From DASRRB01 sp036732755 (GTDB taxonomy: Bacteria; Planctomycetota; B15-G4; SIAN01): a DNA stretch of 25,604 nucleotides. Positions 20,173 through 25,604 of the stretch are shown in pieces; within the stretch, counting starts at the first letter, position 1; each line of letters opens with the position of its first letter. The notes below the pieces were generated by a model. It saw nothing but the letters and a program-made list of their open reading frames with translations. It made no database searches and had not been told where the DNA came from. The stretch spans positions 1 through 25,604 of the forward strand of contig DAINBU010000071.1 of NCBI GenBank assembly GCA_036732755.1, written 5' to 3'. Made by a program: the position numbers and the translations under genes.

Positions 20173-20983
20173 TGCAACGACCCGCGACCGGCTCCGCCGG
20201 AAGACCGCGACCGACACGCAGGTGCCGGCGCCCGCCCCGGCCCCGGTCGCCGTGACCGCACCGGCCGATGCGGAAGACGATCTGCCGCGCGTCGTCGAGG
20301 CGATGCTCTTCGCGGCGCACGAGTCGCTGCCGGCGCGCCGCATCGCGCGCGCAATCGGCTACGTCACCGAGCAGCGCATCGACGCGGCGCTCGCGGGCCT
20401 CGCGCGCCGCTACGACGAGCAGCGCTCGCCGCTGATGCTGGCGGAGATCGCCGGCGGCTGGCGGCTGGTCACGCGGCCCGAGTACGCGCCCTTCCTGGCG
20501 CGCCTCTTCAACAAGGCGGAGAAGGAGCGCCTCTCGCAGGCGGCGCTCGAGACGCTGGCGATCATCGCCTACCGGCAGCCGACGACGCGCGCGGAGGTCG
20601 AGGCGGTGCGCGGCGTCCTGGTCGGGCCGGTGCTGCGGCTGCTGCAGGAGCGCCGCCTGATCAAGGTCACCGGGCGGGCCGAGGTGGTGGGGCGGGCGCT
20701 CCAGTACGGGACGACGCGCCGCTTCCTCGACCACTTCGGCCTCGCGAGGATCGAGGACCTCCCCAAGGTCTTCCCCTCGGGGAAGGCGCCGCCGCCCGAG
20801 GCGGACCGCGCGCCGCCGCCGGACCGCGCCGAGGGCTCGAACGGGACCGCGCCCGACCCCGAGACGGCGAACGGGACGGTCGCGACGAACGGGACGGCCG
20901 CCACGAACGGGAGCGCTCCCCATATGGAGTCGGCGCCGGAGGAGACGGCGCCGAGCGAGGACGCGCTCGCCGCGTCGGCCTGA
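20162..20983 (+). CDS. scpB: Segregation and condensation protein B
   Basis: ScpB dimers bind the kleisin ScpA in the SMC-ScpAB complex that compacts and segregates the chromosome. The 273-residue protein has two winged-helix domains at about 40-105 and 120-190. The second carries the family signature LETLAIIAYRQPTTRAEVEAVRGV, and the core ends at the conserved YGTTRRFLDHFGLARIEDLP. Two low-complexity tails flank the core: an N-terminal Ala/Pro-rich stretch (about 20-38) and a C-terminal tail with four NGT/NGS units between about 221 and 257. ATG 20162 overlaps the preceding isomerase gene by 11 bases, and no strong Shine-Dalgarno is seen. Neither scpA nor smc is next to it. A terminator-like hairpin follows. 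Confidence 0.93.
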   Translation: MARDATTRDRLRRKTATDTQVPAPAPAPVAVTAPADAEDDLPRVVEAMLFAAHESLPARRIARAIGYVTEQRIDAALAGLARRYDEQRSPLMLAEIAGGWRLVTRPEYAPFLARLFNKAEKERLSQAALETLAIIAYRQPTTRAEVEAVRGVLVGPVLRLLQERRLIKVTGRAEVVGRALQYGTTRRFLDHFGLARIEDLPKVFPSGKAPPPEADRAPPPDRAEGSNGTAPDPETANGTVATNGTAATNGSAPHMESAPEETAPSEDALAASA

Positions 20984-21005
20984 CGACCCGATCGCGCCCG
21001 CCGAC

Positions 21006-21022
21006 CGCGGCCCGGGGCCGCG
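21006..21022 (+). repeat. GC-only inverted repeat after scpB
   Basis: CGCGGCCC and GGGCCGCG form a perfect inverted repeat around a single base. As RNA it would form a strong short hairpin. It lies just before the terminator-like hairpin at 21028 and may help stop transcription or protect the 3' end. Confidence 0.4.
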
Positions 21023-21027
21023 CCTGT

Positions 21028-21067
21028 AGCGGCAAGCGCCGGGCGGATACACTTCGCCGCTCTTTTT
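21028..21067 (+). terminator. Rho-independent-type terminator after scpB
   Basis: AGCGGC (21028-21033) pairs with GCCGCT (21056-21061) and is followed by CTTTTT. An alternative inner GCGG/CCGC pairing shortens the loop. It lies 45 bases after the scpB stop and 62 before the next ATG. The T-tract stands out in this GC-rich window. Confidence 0.5.
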
Positions 21068-21128
21068 CCCTCGAAAGGTCGCGTCGCGCCCGGCAGTCGC
21101 CGGCCCCGGCGCGCCCCGGGACGGACCC

Positions 21129-23192
21129 ATGGCCTTCTCTCACTTCCACCGCCACAGCAGGACCTACATGCTGATCTTCCTGGTGGCGACGCTCTTCTCG
21201 CTCTTCACCTTCAACGTCACCGGCGCGATCCTGCAGTCCTTCGCCAGCATCTTCGGCGGGGCCCACGGCTCGGCGATGCGCTTCAAGGCCGCGAACGGCG
21301 CGCTGATCGGCCTGAGCCAGGAGGAGATGGAGGCCGCGAAGCGGCAGGTCAGCGGGATCACGCGCTTCGGCTTCGACAACGGCATCGCCCGCGAGCCGCG
21401 CGACGCCTGGATCCCGCACCTGATGCTGCAGGCCGACGCGCACGCCGCGGGGATCCACATCCCCGACGAGGTGGTCGACCAGCAGATCGAGTCGCTCAAG
21501 TGGAAGATCCAGCTGCAGTACTTCCAGCTCAATCCCGACCCGGCGATGAAGAAGCACGTCCTCACGCAGGCCGAGTTCGAGATGCTGATCGGCCAGGCCG
21601 GCCTCACGCTCGAGACGCTGACCCATCGGATCCGCGAGGCGCTCGAGAACGACGCCTACGTCCGCTCGCTCGCCGGCCCCGACGTCCCCGACCCCGAGCA
21701 GGTGATCGAGCGCTTCCAGACGAAGAACGAGCTCGTCACGCTCGAATACGTCGCCTTCTCCTTCGACCACTTCGTGCAGCAGCTGCACCAGAGCCCGCCA
21801 CCCGACGCCGAGCTCGAGGAGTGGTACAAGAAGCTGCCCGCCGCGACCATCAACCTCGAGTTCACGCGCGACGAGCGCTTCAGCATCGACCTCGCGACCA
21901 TCGACGCCGACGCGTGGGATCCGGCCAAGGCCGATCCGGCGCTCTTCGCGAACGTCGCCGAGCCGACCGACGACCAGTACCGCCAGGAGGCGGTCCGCGA
22001 CCCGATCCGCTACGCCGGCGGCAAGGCGCCGGAGAAGGCGGCCGACCTCGACGCCGCCGCGCGCGCGAAGATCGCCAAGGACCGCAAGCTGAAGGTCCTC
22101 GTCGACAAGGCGCGCGCCGAGTTCGAGGAGGCCGCGAAGAAGCTGCCGGCGCCGCCCGAGCTCAAGCCCGAGGCGACCGACGAGGAGAAGAAGGCGGCCG
22201 AGGCCGCGAAGGCGGCGAACAACGCCGAGGAGCACCGCCTCTTCGGCGAGATCGCCGCGAAGTACGGCTTCGAGGTGGCGCACCGCGACGACCTCGAGCC
22301 CAAGCAGCTCGACGAGGTCGACCCGCCCAAGACCTCGACCCTGCAGTTCCTGGTGCGCGGCCTGCCGACGACGTCGACGATCCGCGCTTCCTCGGCCTTG
22401 CCTTCGCGCGACGTGAAGCACGCCTTCCTGGTCCGCGTCGACGCCCACAAGGCGCGCGAGACCCGGCCGTTCGCCGAGGTGAAGGAGAAGGTGCTCGGCA
22501 AGTGGATCGACGAGCACGCGCGCGAGAAGGCGATCGCCGCCGCGACGGGTTTCCTCGACGGCGTCGTCGCCGAGGGGCGCAAGGCGGTGCCGGCCGACCG
22601 CTTCTCCGCGGTCGATGCCGAGCGCGACGCGAATCTCAAGAAGATCGCCGACGACCAGGAGCTCGCCGAGGAGTCGCGCAAGACGCGCGTCGCCGCTGAG
22701 CACGAGAGCTGGACCGACCTCGTGCAGTCGGTCGTCGGCCCGACCGTCTCGACGACCTACGCCGACGCCGCCAAGGCGCAGGGGCTGACCGTCACGACGC
22801 TCGGCCCGCAGCGGCGCAGCGTCAAGGACACGCCCTGGTTCCGCGACCGCTTCCAGGGCGCGGAGCGCTTCCTCTGGAGCCAGGGCTCCGGCCCCAATGA
22901 CGGCACGCGGCGGCTGCTCGGCTACGCGCCGGGCATGCTGAGCAACGTCCTCGTCGACGACGACGGCAAAGCGTGCTACGTGGCGCGCGTCGTGGCGCGC
23001 GCGCGGCCGAAGGCGGAGGAGATGACGCCGGCCGACCGCGACGACGCGGAGCGCGAGAACCAGGCGTGGCTGCGGCAGCGCCGCTCGATCCCGTACCAGA
23101 ACCCCTTCTCGTACTCGGCGCTGATCCGCTCGCACGAGCCGGAGTACATGGTCGTGGAGAGCCGCGGCCCTCCGCCCGGCTACGACTACTGA
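21129..23192 (+). CDS. PpiD/SurA-N-like membrane-anchored periplasmic protein
   Basis: The 687-residue product has a cytoplasmic His/Arg-rich N-terminus, one membrane segment at about 13-32 (YMLIFLVATLFSLFTFNVTG) and a large periplasmic part. About residues 50-200 resemble the SurA_N/PpiD helical chaperone region: LMLQADAHAAGIHIPDEVVDQQIESL, then a FEMLIGQAGLTLETLTHRIREAL stretch. The middle (about 220-480) is charged with long helices rich in Ala/Lys/Glu. I see no clear parvulin catalytic domain with the usual FxxLAxxxS...GG..G pattern, so this may be a chaperone-only relative of PpiD. The C-terminal third is unassigned and ends with a Tyr/Pro-rich tail. It probably starts its own transcript after the scpB terminator. 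It converges with yidD, 33 bases apart. Confidence 0.75.
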   Translation: MAFSHFHRHSRTYMLIFLVATLFSLFTFNVTGAILQSFASIFGGAHGSAMRFKAANGALIGLSQEEMEAAKRQVSGITRFGFDNGIAREPRDAWIPHLMLQADAHAAGIHIPDEVVDQQIESLKWKIQLQYFQLNPDPAMKKHVLTQAEFEMLIGQAGLTLETLTHRIREALENDAYVRSLAGPDVPDPEQVIERFQTKNELVTLEYVAFSFDHFVQQLHQSPPPDAELEEWYKKLPAATINLEFTRDERFSIDLATIDADAWDPAKADPALFANVAEPTDDQYRQEAVRDPIRYAGGKAPEKAADLDAAARAKIAKDRKLKVLVDKARAEFEEAAKKLPAPPELKPEATDEEKKAAEAAKAANNAEEHRLFGEIAAKYGFEVAHRDDLEPKQLDEVDPPKTSTLQFLVRGLPTTSTIRASSALPSRDVKHAFLVRVDAHKARETRPFAEVKEKVLGKWIDEHAREKAIAAATGFLDGVVAEGRKAVPADRFSAVDAERDANLKKIADDQELAEESRKTRVAAEHESWTDLVQSVVGPTVSTTYADAAKAQGLTVTTLGPQRRSVKDTPWFRDRFQGAERFLWSQGSGPNDGTRRLLGYAPGMLSNVLVDDDGKACYVARVVARARPKAEEMTPADRDDAERENQAWLRQRRSIPYQNPFSYSALIRSHEPEYMVVESRGPPPGYDY

Positions 23193-23195
23193 GCC

Positions 23196-23216
23196 GCGCG
23201 CCGCGAAGCAGCGCGC
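23196..23216. terminator. Hairpin between convergent genes, possible shared terminator
   Basis: GCGCGC (23196-23201) and GCGCGC (23211-23216) flank a 9-base loop in the 33-base gap between the stops of the + strand gene and yidD. There is no T-tract on either strand, so the call is tentative. Confidence 0.25.
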
Positions 23217-23225
23217 CGCTCCGAT

Positions 23226-23435
23226 TCAGGGCACCGGGTCGTAGCCGCTGCCGCCGAACGGATGGCAGCGCAGCAGGCGCCGCACGCCGAGCCACGTCCC
23301 CTTCCACGCGCCGTGGCGCTCGACCGCCTCCGTGAAGTATTGCGAGCAGGAGGGATGGAAGCGGCACTGGACCGGGACGATCCAGGCGAAGGTGCGCTGG
23401 TAGAAACGCACCAGCGCGATCAGCAGCGCCTTCAC
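23226..23435 (-). CDS. yidD: Membrane protein insertion efficiency factor YidD
   Basis: YidD is a small, membrane-associated protein that assists YidC/Sec insertion of membrane proteins. The 69-residue product matches the family along its full length: an N-terminal amphipathic/hydrophobic part (LLIALVRFYQRTFAWIVP), then CRFHPSCSQYFTEAVERHG with Cys24 and Cys30, WKGTWLGVRRLLRCHPFGGS with Cys57, and the terminal GYDPVP. It starts with GTG at 23435, overlapping the rnpA stop as GTGA, which suggests coupled translation. The usual next gene, yidC, is absent; a convergent gene follows instead. Confidence 0.95.
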   Translation of the reverse strand: MKALLIALVRFYQRTFAWIVPVQCRFHPSCSQYFTEAVERHGAWKGTWLGVRRLLRCHPFGGSGYDPVP

Positions 23436-23806
23436 GGCGCGCGCCCCTTGCCGCCTCCCCGCGCGATGCGCGCCAGCGCCTCCTGCAGCGCCGCGCGCAC
23501 GCCGTCGAGCTGGTCGGGGAAGCTGCCGCGCTGCGGCAGGACGACGAGGTCGAGAGGCGGCAGTCCGGCCTGGTCGAGCCGGAACGCCTCGCGCAGCAGC
23601 CGGCGCGCGCGGTTGCGGCGGACGGCGTCGCCGAAGCGGCGCGACGTGACCAGCCCGAGGCGCGCCTGACCGGTCGGCGAGGGGAGCGCGTGCAGGACGA
23701 GCCCGCGCGCGAAGACGCGGCGTCCCGTCGCGAAGACGCGGTCGAAGTCCGCCTTGTGCAGCAGCCTCTGCTCGCGGCGGAAACGCAGCCGCGGCGCGTC
23801 CGTCAT
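23432..23806 (-). CDS. rnpA: Ribonuclease P protein component
   Basis: RnpA is the protein subunit of RNase P, which matures the 5' ends of tRNAs together with the RNA subunit. The 124-residue product has the conserved N-terminal LLHKADFDRVFATGRRVFARG, a central beta strand (LGLVTSRRFG) and the arginine-rich RNR signature AVRRNRARRLLREAFR (61-76) that binds RNA. Length is typical. ATG 23806 overlaps the stop of the upstream TPR lipoprotein gene (ATGA), and its own stop overlaps the yidD GTG. In most bacteria rpmH (ribosomal protein L34) lies directly upstream; here its place is taken by a lipoprotein gene. Confidence 0.93.
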   Translation of the reverse strand: MTDAPRLRFRREQRLLHKADFDRVFATGRRVFARGLVLHALPSPTGQARLGLVTSRRFGDAVRRNRARRLLREAFRLDQAGLPPLDLVVLPQRGSFPDQLDGVRAALQEALARIARGGGKGRAP

Positions 23807-24855
23807 CGGCTGGCGGCCGCCGGCGTCGAGGTGCGCAGCTCCGCGAGCTTCGCGCGCAGCTTCTGCAGGCTGCTGACGGCGCGCGTCACGTTCTCGTCGG
23901 CGACGTCGGCCGAGAGCGAGAGGAACTTCTCGTAGTCGGAGACGGCGCCCTCGAGGTCGCCGGTCGCCTCGAGGATGCGCCCGCGGTTGAAGTAGTCGGC
24001 GCGCTGGAGCGGGCCGAAATCCTCGAGCGTCTTCATCATCTTCGCCGCCGCCGGCAGGTCCTTCGGATCGCGACCCCACTCGATGCGCGCCAGCTCCTTG
24101 ATGAGGAGGCGCGCCCGCTCGGCGTTGACCGCGCGCGACCCCTCGAGGTGCGCGCGCCTCTTCTCGTCGGCCTGCTGGCGGACCTGCACCTCGAGGAACT
24201 TGTCGGAGGTGCGCATCAGCGCGATCGCCTCCTCCGCGTGGGGGCGGAACAGGTCGTAGCGCTCCTCGTCGAGGTCGAGCAGCGAGAGGTGGTAGTACAG
24301 TTCGGGCGGGGCGTTGTTCTGGCTCGCCTCGCCGGCGTCGTCGAGGCGGCTCCGCGCCGACTCGCGCAGCTCGGCGGCGCGCTCCGTCAGCTTCTCCGCC
24401 TTCTCCTGGTCGGTCTCCTTGGCGGCGTCGGCGGCGAGCAGGCGGGCGCGCTTCTGGTCGGTCATCCCGGCGCCGAGCGAGAGCTGCCAGTCGGGCGAGC
24501 CGAAGAGGCCGAGCCGCTGCTCGAAGAGCTCCGCGGCCTCGTCGAGCTTCTGCGGAGTCGCCTGCATCAGCAGGCTGTAGCCGAGCTGCTTCGAGAGGAC
24601 CTCGTCGGCGTCGTCGATCTCGAGGCCGGCGCGGCACTGCTCCTCCGCCCGCTCGTAGTCGCCGGCGTCGTAGTAGAGGTTCGCCTCGACGCGGTGGATC
24701 TCGATCCTCTCCTTCTCGGCCTGCGACAGGCAGGCCGTCGCCAGCGCGAGGGGGGCGAGGAGGAGGGCGGCGCGCGGCAGGCGGCGCGCTCCCGCGTCAG
24801 CTCGTGGCGCGGCGGTCCTCTTCGCTGCACGTCCAGGGGGAGTTCTGCAGCTCAT
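23803..24855 (-). CDS. TPR-type lipoprotein
   Basis: The 350-residue product starts with a long basic n-region, then a hydrophobic stretch (AALLLAPLALATAC), with Cys42 as the likely lipidated residue. TPR-like helical hairpins follow: ANLYYDAGDYERAEEQCRAGLEIDD (about 58-82), PPELYYHLSLLDLDEERYDLFRPHAEEAI and YFNRGRILEATGDLEGAVSDYEKF (about 288-311). Its function is unknown; TPR lipoproteins often act as scaffolds for envelope assembly. The start is uncertain. ATG 24855 is the only good candidate in frame and overlaps the end of ndk by 59 bases, with GGAG 10 bases upstream. No ATG, GTG or TTG occurs between the ndk stop and the signal peptide; CTG at residue 26 would be the only short alternative. 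Its stop overlaps the rnpA start. Confidence 0.8.
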   Translation of the reverse strand: MSCRTPPGRAAKRTAAPRADAGARRLPRAALLLAPLALATACLSQAEKERIEIHRVEANLYYDAGDYERAEEQCRAGLEIDDADEVLSKQLGYSLLMQATPQKLDEAAELFEQRLGLFGSPDWQLSLGAGMTDQKRARLLAADAAKETDQEKAEKLTERAAELRESARSRLDDAGEASQNNAPPELYYHLSLLDLDEERYDLFRPHAEEAIALMRTSDKFLEVQVRQQADEKRRAHLEGSRAVNAERARLLIKELARIEWGRDPKDLPAAAKMMKTLEDFGPLQRADYFNRGRILEATGDLEGAVSDYEKFLSLSADVADENVTRAVSSLQKLRAKLAELRTSTPAAASR

Positions 24856-25273
24856 AGTTCATGAGCTCCTCGGGCTTGAAGAAGAGGGCGACCTCGCGCG
24901 CCGCCGACTCGGGGCTGTCGGAGCCGTGCACGAGGTTCATCCCCTTGGACGCGGTGAAGTCGCCGCGGATCGTGCCGGCCTCGGCCTTGTACCCGAAGGT
25001 CGCGCCCATCAGCTTGCGCGACGCCTCGATGCAGAAGGGGCCCTCGAAGCAGAGCACGAGCACCGGCCCCTTCGTCATGTAGGCGACGAGGCCGGGGTAG
25101 AAGGGCTTGGACTTGTGGGGCTCGTAGTGGCGCTCGACCAGGGCCCACGGAAGTTGCGTGAACTTCGCGCCGACGACCTTGAGGCCCTTCTCCTCGAACC
25201 GCGTGAGGATGCGGCCCATGAGGCCGCGCTGGATCGCGTCGGGCTTGAGGATGATGAGAGTGCGCTCGATCAT
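24797..25273 (-). CDS. ndk: Nucleoside diphosphate kinase
   Basis: Ndk transfers the gamma phosphate of ATP to nucleoside diphosphates through a phosphohistidine, balancing nucleotide pools. The 158-residue protein has the N-terminal ERTLIILKPDAIQRGLMG with the nucleotide-binding Lys10, and the active-site motif NLVHGSDSPESAAREVALFF with catalytic His116. FYPGLVAYMTKGPVLVLCFEG and MGATFGYKAEAGTIRGDF are also family-typical. It carries about 15 extra residues after the usual C-terminal helix, ending DRRATS. ATG 25273 is chosen because it starts the conserved core; upstream in-frame sequence is arginine-rich and not family-like. It is the first gene of a minus-strand cluster with the TPR lipoprotein, rnpA and yidD. 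Confidence 0.96.
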   Translation of the reverse strand: MIERTLIILKPDAIQRGLMGRILTRFEEKGLKVVGAKFTQLPWALVERHYEPHKSKPFYPGLVAYMTKGPVLVLCFEGPFCIEASRKLMGATFGYKAEAGTIRGDFTASKGMNLVHGSDSPESAAREVALFFKPEELMNYELQNSPWTCSEEDRRATS

Positions 25274-25438
25274 GGTCTGCCGTGTCCCGGCGGATGCGCC
25301 GGAGCTCCTGCGATGCCAGGGATGCGCCTGCGTGGCAGGCTCGCCCGAAAAACGGGCGCGGCAGCATAGCGAGCGTGCCCGGGTAGCATCGCGGTCCGCC
25401 CGCGGCAACGCCGGGGCCGTCCCTCCGAGGAGCCCGCG
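25274..25438. other. Divergent intergenic region between ndk and a lipoprotein gene
   Basis: The region must hold promoters for both directions. AGCATA (25363-25368) reads TATGCT on the minus strand, and TAGCAT (25384-25389) reads forward; each matches four of six -10 positions, but neither has a good -35. A perfect hairpin lies inside the ndk leader. Confidence 0.35.
25342..25358 (-). promoter_or_regulatory. Perfect hairpin in the ndk leader
   Basis: CGCCCG-AAAAA-CGGGCG is a six-pair stem with a five-base A loop (T on the minus strand). It lies about 70-85 bases upstream of the ndk ATG and could be a leader RNA structure or an operator. Confidence 0.35.
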
Positions 25439-25604
25439 ATGCGCCGGCCATCGTTCCGATGGATCTCCGCGCTCGGCCTGGCGGTGTGCATCGCCGCCGC
25501 CTGCACGTCTCCGGCGCCGGAGAACCCGCCCGCCCCGCCGGCCGACGTCGAGCCCGACGTCTTCGACGTGATCCGCGCCTCGAACTCGCGCGAGCAGGTC
25601 GCGC
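25439..25604 (+). CDS. Partial lipoprotein gene running off the window end
   Basis: An open frame from ATG 25439 reaches the end of the window (55 codons). It begins with Arg-rich MRRPSFRW, a hydrophobic stretch (ISALGLAVCIAAA) and Cys22 as the likely lipidated residue, followed by a Pro/Ala-rich linker and DVEPDVFDVIRASNSREQVA. GAGGA at 25427-25431 lies 7 bases before the ATG. The first residues alone do not reveal a family. It is divergent from ndk. Confidence 0.65.
   Translation, partial: MRRPSFRWISALGLAVCIAAACTSPAPENPPAPPADVEPDVFDVIRASNSREQVA

Noticed and set aside
20840..20925. NGT/NGS units of ScpB as N-glycosylation sites
   Set aside because: ScpB is cytoplasmic, and the pattern follows from repeated AACGGGAC DNA; there is no basis for glycosylation.
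1..25604. CRISPR arrays, tRNA or rRNA genes, insertion sequences, prophage genes
   Set aside because: I looked for regularly spaced repeats, tRNA-like cloverleaf ends, transposase motifs and terminal repeats on both strands and saw none that I could support.

Overview
The window is very GC-rich (roughly 70% by eye) with dense, compact genes. The gene families (tandem-FHA membrane protein, PilM-like protein, pseudopilins carrying LamG/jelly-roll domains, many TPR and lipoprotein genes, rnpA-yidD, scpB, ndk) suggest a Gram-negative-type bacterium. Planctomycetota or a related high-GC lineage is my best guess. That is inference from style and content; no rRNA or other taxonomic marker is present.

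Left end (1-1224): a tail-anchored coiled-coil protein, then a 269-base leader with a small UUCG-type hairpin and a weak promoter candidate. Central block (1225-17355, all +): a tightly packed operon with mostly 1-4 base overlaps or very short gaps. It encodes a secretion/pilus machine of the type II secretion (T2SS)/type IV filament class. In order: a double-FHA transmembrane protein with an outer jelly-roll-like region; a PilM-PilN fusion with GspL-like architecture; a GspM/PilO-like protein; a membrane-anchored TPR protein with a C-terminal jelly-roll; a GspG-like major pseudopilin; a GspH-like pseudopilin with a LamG domain inside it; a giant 1716-residue GspK-like protein with LamG and repeated beta-hairpin motifs; GspJ; and GspI. 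No secretin, assembly ATPase, polytopic inner-membrane protein (GspF/PilC) or prepilin peptidase is seen, so these must lie elsewhere. A secreted protein with Sm-like repeats and a DnaJ-like zinc-finger pair follows (17420-18979) and may belong to the same unit.

Right block, + strand (19147-23192): a parvulin-type peptidyl-prolyl isomerase lipoprotein, ScpB (chromosome condensation) overlapping it, a rho-independent-type terminator, and a large PpiD/SurA-N-like membrane-anchored protein. Right block, - strand (25273 down to 23226): ndk, a TPR lipoprotein, rnpA and yidD in an overlapping cluster that lacks the usual rpmH and yidC. A further lipoprotein gene starts divergently at 25439 and runs off the end.

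The most unusual feature is that at least four proteins of one secretion/pilus operon each carry an extracytoplasmic jelly-roll/LamG-type domain, including insertions within the minor pseudopilins. A working hypothesis is a filament or pseudopilus tip decorated with carbohydrate- or surface-binding domains and linked to cytoplasmic phosphothreonine signalling through FHA domains. No tRNA, rRNA, CRISPR array, insertion sequence or phage gene was seen.
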